Source: Brasilonema angustatum HA4187-MV1 (GTDB taxonomy: Bacteria > Cyanobacteriota > Cyanobacteriia > Cyanobacteriales > Nostocaceae). From it: 64,000 nt of DNA. Made by a program: the position numbers and the translations under genes. The notes under the pieces were generated by a model. That model was not told where the DNA came from. It ran no database searches and was given only the letters and a program-made list of their open reading frames with translations. The stretch lies in NCBI GenBank assembly GCA_019359695.1, contig JAHHGV010000008.1, forward strand, positions 1 through 64,000, given 5' to 3'. This document shows positions 56,912 through 64,000 of the stretch, piece by piece (within the stretch, counting starts at the first letter, position 1; each line of letters begins with the position of its first letter).

Positions 56912-59473
56912 TCACAAAGTCACATCGCAAGTCTTGTTGTTACCTACCCCAACAACAGAAGATGATTGAGTAATATCGCCGCCAGCACTTCCATTAAAGA
57001 GGTTAGTATTAGGAGTGCGGGGATTGTAGCTACTGGTGTCAATTGTCAATGGGTTGGGGAAGGCGTAAGCAATGTTCTCCCAAGGCACAAACTTAAAGTT
57101 TGTGTTGACGTTTTCACCATCGACAATCTTCGCAGGGAGATTTCTGCCATCCTGAGTAATAAACACACCATAGGGGAAGTTGGCACCCAATGGTACGTTG
57201 GTAACATCCGCACCATCTGATTCTTGAACGCTGTCAATTGCTCCATTGTTACCAACACCAAAACGACCCACGAAGTCATTTTGACCCTGACGATTATAAA
57301 CTGCAAAGGTGCTGTCACCTTGGCTAGAAGCTAGCAGGTAACCTGTACCATCTTTAGCATAATAGATGGAAAGTCCTTCCACATCGTCTTCCACATAGCT
57401 GCCGCCTAAGTCTTTAACTTTATCAATCAACGTACCAGTTGTCCCACCGTTTGGTTCTGCTTGATACTTCCAAATTCCTACATCTTCCTGACCGATGTAG
57501 AGGAAGCCAAGTTCTTGGTCTGCCACTGTTCCCTCAAGTTGGGCATCACGTCCAGCCGTCGTCGGTACTGTAAAATTACGTACTCTTTCAGCACCAATCT
57601 TACCATTACCTGCGTCAATCAATTTGTACTGTGCGACATCTCCAGTTTCTCTACGATTGGCAAAGACGTAGTAATCATCTGTTACTGGACTATGGTACAA
57701 AGCAATACCATAAGCACTCCGCGATGATGGTGAGTAGGGAGGTTCAAAGGGTAAGGATTGGAATAAAGTACCAATGCTACTATCTGTGATATCTTCCAGG
57801 TATTGACCGGAGACATTGGCAGAGGGATTGATTTTGAAGATAGCCAGTTTATCGTTGTTCCGGTCTGTGGCGACGGCAATATCAACAGAATCACCGCCTA
57901 ACTTAAAGCCATATTGCAGGTCAATATTGTTGTAACGGATATTACCTGGGTTAAATTCTTGTAACAGATTACCAGACAAGTCATAAACTCGTAAGCCTGC
58001 ATTTTTGACTGCTGTGAGTACTAAGCTTTGTTCTGGATTAGAGGAATTTACGTAGATAGCGGGGTCATCCGCATCGGCGCGTTGATCACGTGGTAAATTT
58101 GGGTCATTCAACAAGTCAGGACGGGTTTCTACTGTAGGTGCTACAGTAGGAACTAAATCTGCACCCAAACCGAGAATTTGAGTAAATTGAGTCTGGCTAA
58201 AGTTGTTGTCACTCACTAAAACGATCGACTGACGACCATCATCCAGTTTTGGACCAAAGGCAATGCCTTCAATATTATCAGTACCTGTAGGTAAGTTGAG
58301 TGAGTTCAGGTTTAACAGTAAACGCTTCTCGGCAGGTTTAATATCTGCTAGTTGTTCAGCACTGAGATTATTCAGAGAATCGTAAGACTTGATGTCAGTT
58401 GCTCCTTGCAAGCTGACTTCGTAGATTTTGATGGTATTTCCAACCCCTGCGGAGAAAGAGCGCTCTAATGCTAGTAGTGTACCTCGGTTATCAAGTGCGA
58501 GTAAATCTACTAAGCCATTATCACCTGAGCCAGTGGTAGGGTTTGGTGTTGCGGCAACTGCATCAGTATTATAAAGATATTCCTTCTCTGGTTGTCCGCT
58601 TACTAAGTTATATTGCAGAATACGAGAACGGCTTCCATCGGTGAGTGTAGCAATAGAACCATCTTGGAACAGAGCGTTTTCTGTTGCTATGTATAAGGTC
58701 TTTTGGTTAGGCGTAATGGTGAGACTTTCAAATGCCAAGTTGTTGCGAACACCTGATAGTTGAGTATCGCCAGCATCGATAACACCATTTCCATTAGTAT
58801 CTTGTACAACGGGAAGAAACTTGCTGGGAACAGGTAGAGAACGTACTTGCTGTCCTGTGGTTAGAGAAAATTCATTGACAAAAGGATTTGTCACTCGACC
58901 TGCACTGACGTTAACCTCTCCTTCAGAAGAAATGAATACCGTATTATTTTTGGTTAAAGCAATGCCCTCAGGGTCGAGACTGTTGAGTAAGAACTCTTTT
59001 CCATTCTCATCCTTGAGGGTAGTTACATCTGTAAATGTGGCACTCAAGTCAGTTTTTTGAGGAGACGGAGTTTCTAGGGTAAATGTGTAAAAGCGGGCGG
59101 GAGCAATTTGGGAGCGGTCATCTGAGATAGTATAGAAGCGATTATTTGCTGCATCGTATGTAACTCCCGACAGTCCGCCAACGGGAGTTTCTTTTCCATC
59201 CACGGTTCCAGCAGTACCATTGGGGACAAAGCTGGTGGGGAAGATTGTTTGTCCGAAAAAGTCTACATCAGGAATTGTCTTACCTGGTTCTGTGGGTGGT
59301 ACCTGTAAATCAGCCCATACCAAGCGATGGTCAGAACTTGGTAAACCACCAGGTAAGCTAGAGTCGTAAGTACCCACCAGTGGGAACAGTGGATCGGTGA
59401 CTAACTCACCTTCGGCGCTGGGGTTTAGAGAAGCATTGAACTGTGAAAAGGGGACTGTGTTAGTGGTTACCAT
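56912..59473 (-). CDS. Phytase-type phosphatase/esterase with vestigial nuclease domain
   Basis: An about 853-residue protein. Residues from about 70 to 430 look like the esterase-like-of-phytase domain (GGLSGVTYDAANNRFYTISD, LDPEGIALT, NIEGIAFGP). From about 455 to 790 is a beta-propeller phytase domain (DADDPAIYVN, VYDLSGNLLQEF, AYGIALYH, EDDVEGLSIYY). The N-terminal about 55 residues are the first and last pieces of an endonuclease/exonuclease/phosphatase domain: QFNASLNPSAEGELVTD joined directly to PLFPLVGTYDSSLPG and SSDHRLVWADLQVP, with the catalytic middle missing. It probably releases phosphate from organic esters at the cell surface or outside; no classical signal peptide is seen. 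ATG 59473 is preferred; 59509 adds 12 residues. A candidate Pho box lies about 150 bp upstream. Confidence 0.82.
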   Translation of the reverse strand: MVTTNTVPFSQFNASLNPSAEGELVTDPLFPLVGTYDSSLPGGLPSSDHRLVWADLQVPPTEPGKTIPDVDFFGQTIFPTSFVPNGTAGTVDGKETPVGGLSGVTYDAANNRFYTISDDRSQIAPARFYTFTLETPSPQKTDLSATFTDVTTLKDENGKEFLLNSLDPEGIALTKNNTVFISSEGEVNVSAGRVTNPFVNEFSLTTGQQVRSLPVPSKFLPVVQDTNGNGVIDAGDTQLSGVRNNLAFESLTITPNQKTLYIATENALFQDGSIATLTDGSRSRILQYNLVSGQPEKEYLYNTDAVAATPNPTTGSGDNGLVDLLALDNRGTLLALERSFSAGVGNTIKIYEVSLQGATDIKSYDSLNNLSAEQLADIKPAEKRLLLNLNSLNLPTGTDNIEGIAFGPKLDDGRQSIVLVSDNNFSQTQFTQILGLGADLVPTVAPTVETRPDLLNDPNLPRDQRADADDPAIYVNSSNPEQSLVLTAVKNAGLRVYDLSGNLLQEFNPGNIRYNNIDLQYGFKLGGDSVDIAVATDRNNDKLAIFKINPSANVSGQYLEDITDSSIGTLFQSLPFEPPYSPSSRSAYGIALYHSPVTDDYYVFANRRETGDVAQYKLIDAGNGKIGAERVRNFTVPTTAGRDAQLEGTVADQELGFLYIGQEDVGIWKYQAEPNGGTTGTLIDKVKDLGGSYVEDDVEGLSIYYAKDGTGYLLASSQGDSTFAVYNRQGQNDFVGRFGVGNNGAIDSVQESDGADVTNVPLGANFPYGVFITQDGRNLPAKIVDGENVNTNFKFVPWENIAYAFPNPLTIDTSSYNPRTPNTNLFNGSAGGDITQSSSVVGVGNNKTCDVTL

Positions 59474-59645
59474 AATATTCGTCTGAATAAGCATCAACTG
59501 CAAAGACAAGCTTTAGATTTGGGACAATAAGCGATGTACAAACAACAAAATTGCGCATTCCTTCTATGAAGAAGCGCAGATTCTCAAATGATTACCATCG
59601 CTATTTGTATTAATTTCTATTCAGCATCATCAAATTATCTTAGTT

Positions 59646-59686
59646 ACATTAAGAAGTAGATAGCAAAAGGTTAAGACATCAGTAAA
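59646..59686 (-). promoter_or_regulatory. Candidate Pho box
   Basis: On the minus strand, 8-mers at 11-bp steps read TTTACTGA, CTTAACCT, GCTATCTA, CTTAATGT. The second matches the cyanobacterial Pho-box unit CTTAACCT exactly and the fourth at 6 of 8; the other two are weak. It lies upstream of the phytase-type gene, which fits control by phosphate starvation. The role is inferred. Confidence 0.4.
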
Positions 59687-59754
59687 CTTGTAACGGTCTT
59701 TACCTCTTTTGTGAATTAATTTGCGGGATGTGGGTTCCCGAGATAAAAGATACA

Positions 59755-59780
59755 TCCCGACTTCTATAAGATGTCGGGGA
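59755..59780. terminator. Hairpin after response-regulator gene
   Basis: TCCCGAC and GTCGGGGA pair around about 11 bases, 26 bp past the stop of the minus-strand regulator gene. A T-rich stretch follows on the plus strand (TTGTTTGGTTTTT), but no long T-run on the minus strand. Confidence 0.35.
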
Positions 59781-59805
59781 TCTTGTTTGGTTTTTCACGA
59801 ACGAT

Positions 59806-60672
59806 TTAAAACTGCGATAGATTGAGTGAAGTTTTATAATCTTGGACTTTGCTATTGCGAATCAGTTGATGCTCTTTTCTCCAGGTTTGAGGAGGGACAC
59901 CGTTATGTTGACGAAACTGGCGGGAAAAATGACACGCATTTTGATAGCCGAGTCCTAAAGCAATTTGCTCGATTGTTTGGTTAGTATCTTGGAGTAAAGA
60001 ACGTGCTGCTGACATCCGGCGCTTGACAATCCAGTTGTTAACTGTTTCTCCTGTGATTTTTCCAACTCTGTTAGTCAAGTAAGCCGAAGAGTAACCAACT
60101 GCTTCAGCTACGTCACACAGAGTGATACCTTGGTCATAATTTGCCTCTATATAGTCGAAAACTTCTTTGAGTTGCGGTATGGAAGGAAAGATAGATTCTG
60201 AGTCCACTGATGAAGTTGTGTCTGTTGCGACTGGTGCTGAAAAATTCTGCCAGCAAACAGTGTACCAGTGCTCCATAAGTTTCGTCTGCTTTTCTAATCT
60301 GACTGCTATGGCTTTCAGTAACTGCTGTACTGTACAAGGCTTGGTAATATAGTCATCTGCTCCCAATTCCATGCCTTTGCGAAGAGATTCGTTACCAGCG
60401 CTACCAGTGAGAAAAATAAAGGGTATAATTGCAGTCACAGGATCTTGACGCAGCGTTCTGAGAACCCCAAAGCCATCCATATCGGGCATCATAATATCGC
60501 AAATCACTAAATCAGGTAGATGCTCTTGTGCTTTTTGGATGCCAGTAGTACCATTTTCAGCATCTATGGTGTCGAAACCTTCCGCCTCAAGACCGTCTAA
60601 AAACATTTTACGGCTCATGGCATTATCTTCAATAATCAGTATTTTTTTTGGCGATTTGTTTATCATGTCCAA
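59806..60672 (-). CDS. Response regulator with AraC-type DNA-binding domain
   Basis: A 288-residue two-domain regulator. Residues 9-125 are a receiver (IIEDN with Asp16, phospho-acceptor Asp59 in CDIMMPDMDG, LTGSAG, ITKPCT). Residues about 175-275 hold two HTH motifs of AraC type (ITLCDVAEAVGYSSAYLTNR, IEQIALGLGYQNACHFSRQF). It follows a histidine kinase by 31 bp on the same strand, so the two form a two-component pair. The phytase gene lies downstream on the same strand after 296 bp. The signal is unknown. Confidence 0.92.
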   Translation of the reverse strand: MDMINKSPKKILIIEDNAMSRKMFLDGLEAEGFDTIDAENGTTGIQKAQEHLPDLVICDIMMPDMDGFGVLRTLRQDPVTAIIPFIFLTGSAGNESLRKGMELGADDYITKPCTVQQLLKAIAVRLEKQTKLMEHWYTVCWQNFSAPVATDTTSSVDSESIFPSIPQLKEVFDYIEANYDQGITLCDVAEAVGYSSAYLTNRVGKITGETVNNWIVKRRMSAARSLLQDTNQTIEQIALGLGYQNACHFSRQFRQHNGVPPQTWRKEHQLIRNSKVQDYKTSLNLSQF

Positions 60673-60703
60673 TTGGTAGATTTTGATGTCTTTTAGCTAA
60701 GAG

Positions 60704-62662
60704 TTAAGAGCTAACCGATGGTAGATTGACAGTAAAAGTAGTGCCAAAACCAACCACACTTTCCACGGTGATTTCACCGCCATGTAGATCTACGAGAGTT
60801 TTTACAATCGATAGACCCAATCCAGTTCCTGGTATACTGTCAATATTGCTGCCACGATAAAATGGCTCGAATATTTGTTGTTGATCGACTACCGGAATAC
60901 CAATACCTGAATCTTTAATTTGAAAAATTGCTTTTTCTTTTTCACAGCAAAGTTTAAAAGTCACCGCGCTACTACTTGGTGAATACTTGATAGCATTCGA
61001 GAGTAAGTTAGTTAATATATGCTGTAGGAGTTTTGGATCTAAATAAGCAGTACAGCAGTTACCTTGGCTAAGAAAGTTGATAGCTTTTTGGTTACCGTTT
61101 GCTATCTGTAGCTGTGCTACGATATCTGTGCAAAACCTCTCCAGGTTGAGTTGTCTAGGGTCACACTCTAGTCTTGCAGATTCTGCCTGACCGTATAATA
61201 GAATTTCATCTAATAATTCACTAATTTGCTGAACAGCAACTTGAATCAAATCCAGATACGAACGATTTTTTTCTTCAGTCCATTGGTGAAGATGACGCCT
61301 GAGTAAATCAGCAGAGAATGAGACAATGTTGAGCGGAGTGCGGAATTGATGGCAAAACATAGAGACAAAGCGTTCTCTGAGTTCGCTTAGTCGTTTTGCC
61401 TGCTCAAGAGCTTGACGAACCTCTGATTCTGCCTGCTTATAATCTGTAATATCAATCGCTGTTACTAATTCAACTGACTGACTTGCAAAATCCAGCACTC
61501 CATCCAATACTCCCACTGTACAAGCTAGCCAGCGCACCACACCGTTTTTTGTCAGAATCTGCATCTCCTGATATTCATAGCAACCTGTTCCATCGTGCTT
61601 GTCAACCTGCCTGAGCTTTTTGTCTTTTATAAGTCGGTCTATCTTAAAGTTATTGAGCAATTCTTTTGTTGGATAACCAGTCAGTTCCTGTGCAGCAGGA
61701 TTGGCATAGCAAATATACTCATTCTGAATCAGGAAAATACTGGCTTCTGTAGTTTCTGCCAAAGTACGAAATCTGGCTTCATTGATCTTAAGTGCTTCTT
61801 CTGTTTTTCTGGACTCAGTAACGTCCCAGATACTCCATACTCTACCGATAATTTTGTCTCCAAGCCGTTGTGGCTGAGAGTAATGTGCAAAGACTCTCCC
61901 ATCCTTCAATTCCACCAAGTCATAGCTTTCTTTATCTGATTGACTAGGCATTTCCCAAACAGCCTGAAGAAAAATCTCTGGATATTTAACTTTGTTCTCA
62001 AAAAAGCTTTTTGCTCGCTGACATTTTTTAGAAAGACTAACTGAGTTTAAAGGAAGTTGCCACATCTCCATAAATTTCTGATTGTAGCAAAGGATTTCTC
62101 CTTCAATGTTGACTGCAAGTATTCCATTTGCAGTGGATTCCAACGTTGATCGAAGTAGGGAAAGAGATATTTCTAGCTCGGTTTGTGTTCTTTGATATTC
62201 AATAACTTCTTGCTCGAACTCTTGTTTTGAGTCAGAGTTTCTGTCAACATACTGCTGTACGCTCAAGTTTACTAAATCATCACTAATATTACGAGCAAAG
62301 CCACAGCCAAATTCTTTGCCTTGATACTCTATATAAGTAAGATTGATTTCTACTAGAAAAACTCGACTTGTTTTTGTTTGATATCTAGATTTAAACGTGA
62401 GGGAACCTTGTTGCTTGAGTGCTGTCCATTTTTCTGACCAATCCTGTGCCGAAAAATCTACATCTATATCTTCCACTCTCATCCGGAGTAATTCCTCACG
62501 GGAATACTCACTCATACGGCACATGGAATCATTGACGTAGATAATTTGTGCGTTCAACCCCACGCAAAAAGCAGCATCTGCAACTTGGTTAATAAGAAAT
62601 TGTGCTAACTTCAATTCCTCTTCAGGTTCCAAGACTAATTCAGAATTTATTTGAAATAACAT
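60704..62662 (-). CDS. PAS-domain sensor histidine kinase
   Basis: A kinase of about 652 residues with no membrane helix, so probably soluble. Counting from the upstream GTG 62683, there are three PAS-like domains (about 25-145, 178-295, 310-425; NDSMCRMSEYSREELL and ANPAAQELTGYPTKELL are typical), a HisKA domain with phospho-acceptor His445 in FCHQFRTPLN, and a HATPase_c domain (NLLSNAIKYSP, KDSGIGIP, GTGLGLSIVK). ATG 62662 is taken as start because it gives a natural N-terminus (MLFQINSEL); GTG 62683 would add seven residues. The downstream AraC-type regulator is the probable partner. Confidence 0.92.
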   Translation of the reverse strand: MLFQINSELVLEPEEELKLAQFLINQVADAAFCVGLNAQIIYVNDSMCRMSEYSREELLRMRVEDIDVDFSAQDWSEKWTALKQQGSLTFKSRYQTKTSRVFLVEINLTYIEYQGKEFGCGFARNISDDLVNLSVQQYVDRNSDSKQEFEQEVIEYQRTQTELEISLSLLRSTLESTANGILAVNIEGEILCYNQKFMEMWQLPLNSVSLSKKCQRAKSFFENKVKYPEIFLQAVWEMPSQSDKESYDLVELKDGRVFAHYSQPQRLGDKIIGRVWSIWDVTESRKTEEALKINEARFRTLAETTEASIFLIQNEYICYANPAAQELTGYPTKELLNNFKIDRLIKDKKLRQVDKHDGTGCYEYQEMQILTKNGVVRWLACTVGVLDGVLDFASQSVELVTAIDITDYKQAESEVRQALEQAKRLSELRERFVSMFCHQFRTPLNIVSFSADLLRRHLHQWTEEKNRSYLDLIQVAVQQISELLDEILLYGQAESARLECDPRQLNLERFCTDIVAQLQIANGNQKAINFLSQGNCCTAYLDPKLLQHILTNLLSNAIKYSPSSSAVTFKLCCEKEKAIFQIKDSGIGIPVVDQQQIFEPFYRGSNIDSIPGTGLGLSIVKTLVDLHGGEITVESVVGFGTTFTVNLPSVSS

Positions 62663-62683
62663 AGACTCACCACAACTGATCAC

Positions 62684-64000
62684 CCTTTGCTACCCCACTG
62701 TATAATTTTAGACTCTAAGGGTTTGTAGACTTTTAAATCGAAATCTCGTAAATTTGCTGTTACGTTTTATTTTCTGGACTACATAACTTTATCAAATCTT
62801 TGGAAAAATTAATATAAATTTACAATAAAGCTACGATTATTAATTTTTGTCGCAACAAAATGGAATTAATGACTTGACACTACATCAACTATGTGTTATT
62901 AATAATCGCAAAACTGACTGGCTCAATCTTAGGTATGAATTATTACCTTTGATTTTCTGTTGAACATTTGCTTCTTAATATTGTTACTAGCCAAAAGTAG
63001 TATTAGCTTAAAGATTTATGTTGGCTTATTAATTGCACAAATAAGTCTATCAATTCTAAGTAGTATTGTTTTGTATAGTTATTACAAACACGCGTTAACA
63101 TTAAGTGATATTCAGCTAATAAATTACCAGCAAAGTTGGCTGAACCTCCGATAGAGAAGTGCGATACCTCCCTTAAAGTTGTAAATTCTTTCTCAGAAAC
63201 TGCCTAAATTGGTTCATCAGAATAGAGATCAAACAAATTTCTAAATTTTCATGGCTGAATTGCTTTTAGTCAACTTAATTTCTTTTGATTTACTCTTTTA
63301 TGAATTCAACTACAAAAGATTTGACAAGTTCATCTGTCAAAAGATATACCATAAGACCTCATCACTATGTATCTGCCAATACTCATCTATCTTGAGACAG
63401 ATTATAGTAGAACCGAAGTGAGTGTTTTTAATAAGTGAATTTCTATTGAAAGGGAGTTTTGCAGCAAAATGACTACAATTTGTTTCAAATATCGAGTAGG
63501 GACAAGCAAAACATTAAATTTTTATTAAGAATAACAGCAACTCTTTTTTGTGGTGATTTTGTCCACCGCTTGTCCTGAGTTTTTCTCAGATAACTTTATT
63601 TTTAGGTAACAATTAAGACATGTAAAAAACCAACAAAATAACATACTGTAAAGTACCAAAAGGTAGAGAAAAGTTGTTTAAATAGTTCTACATATCATAT
63701 TTAGTACAAACAAAAAATCTGACAACCTAATCAAAAGATTTTTCATTGCAGTAGAGTATCTAGCTTTTGTAGTCTTGTTTCCATAAGCACAGCCTCAATT
63801 GTTTAACTTCTTCGCAACAAGTTTTTTACTGACGAAAAAGCGATGACTCGCCTTTGCCAGTGTTCGTCAAACTGGGTCATAAAAATGTAGAAAAATGGGG
63901 ACATGAGGGATACTTAAGGCTGTGTGTGCAAGTGCAGCCTGAGAAAGCAAACTGGTAGCCTCTCCAACAATCAGGGAACATGTAGACGCAATGAGCCAAA
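62684..64000. other. Gene-free AT-rich stretch
   Basis: I see no credible gene, RNA or mobile element in the last 1.3 kb. A 64-codon hydrophobic frame at 62960-63154 begins at a TTG without a ribosome-binding site and is not supported. The neighbouring gene beyond the window end is unknown. Confidence 0.6.

Noticed and set aside
62960-63154. 64-codon hydrophobic frame
   Set aside because: TTG start without ribosome-binding site, no recognisable pattern beyond hydrophobicity in AT-rich DNA.
1-64000. CRISPR array, tRNA or rRNA genes, diversity-generating retroelement
   Set aside because: No spaced direct repeats of CRISPR type, no tRNA-like T-loop context and no reverse transcriptase were seen. 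The 9-bp and 42-bp arrays have no spacers. A tRNAscan-SE run would settle the tRNA question.

Overview
The window looks like chromosome of a filamentous, probably heterocyst-forming (Nostocales-type) cyanobacterium. Evidence seen: many HIP1-type GCGATCGC octamers, a CrtR-type beta-carotene hydroxylase, a GUN4-domain protein, a phosphoribulokinase-family enzyme, cyanobacterial AAA-like/WD40 proteins, IS630 and IS1341-type (TnpB) debris, and short palindromic GC-rich repeats between genes. Genus cannot be assigned from the sequence alone.

Layout. 1-4200 is a decayed mobile-element zone: an IS630 copy with long inverted repeats and three disabling lesions, a broken TnpB gene, and a decayed beta-helix surface-protein gene. 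4300-9400 carries a GT4 glycosyltransferase and an HTH/AAA-like ATPase, separated by repeat-rich spacers. 9423-12148 encodes a LamG-patatin lipase fusion followed by a small glycine-rich membrane protein. 12572-36805 is the centrepiece: four nonribosomal peptide synthetase genes and an ABC exporter. 36805-40452 holds a small IS6-type MITE, a coiled-coil GUN4 protein, a small unknown protein and an O-methyltransferase. 40587-47433 has ordinary metabolic genes (GH13 glucanase-type enzyme, PRK-family kinase, RadC, two glycosyltransferases, a Uma2 nuclease). 47930-53411 has two more AAA-like proteins, the second with 14 WD40 repeats. 53425-62683 carries pyruvate kinase, CrtR, a transposon fragment, a phytase-type phosphatase with a deleted nuclease domain, and an AraC-type response regulator with its histidine kinase. 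The last 1.3 kb has no recognisable gene.

The NRPS genes have the module order A-T-C-A-T-E / C-A-T / C-A-T-C-A-MT-T / C-A-T-TE followed by an ABC exporter. That is the architecture of anabaenopeptin-type synthetases (apn/apt/anp families), which make ureido-linked cyclic hexapeptides with a D-Lys. Pocket residues read by eye suggest: aliphatic exocyclic residue (Ile/Val-like), D-Lys, aliphatic, an uncertain residue (homotyrosine-like position), N-methylated Ser-like residue, and Phe, released by thioesterase macrolactamisation. The N-methyl-Ser-type prediction, the near-identical A domains 4 and 6 that differ at most pocket residues, and the exporter's 14-residue tandem repeats with an HTH-like tail are the most distinctive parts.

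Other points worth attention: Walker B asparagine substitutions in two of three AAA-like paralogues, a candidate Pho box upstream of the phytase gene, a 9-bp tandem repeat shared by two distant spacers, and an apparent internal deletion that removed an endonuclease/phosphatase catalytic domain.
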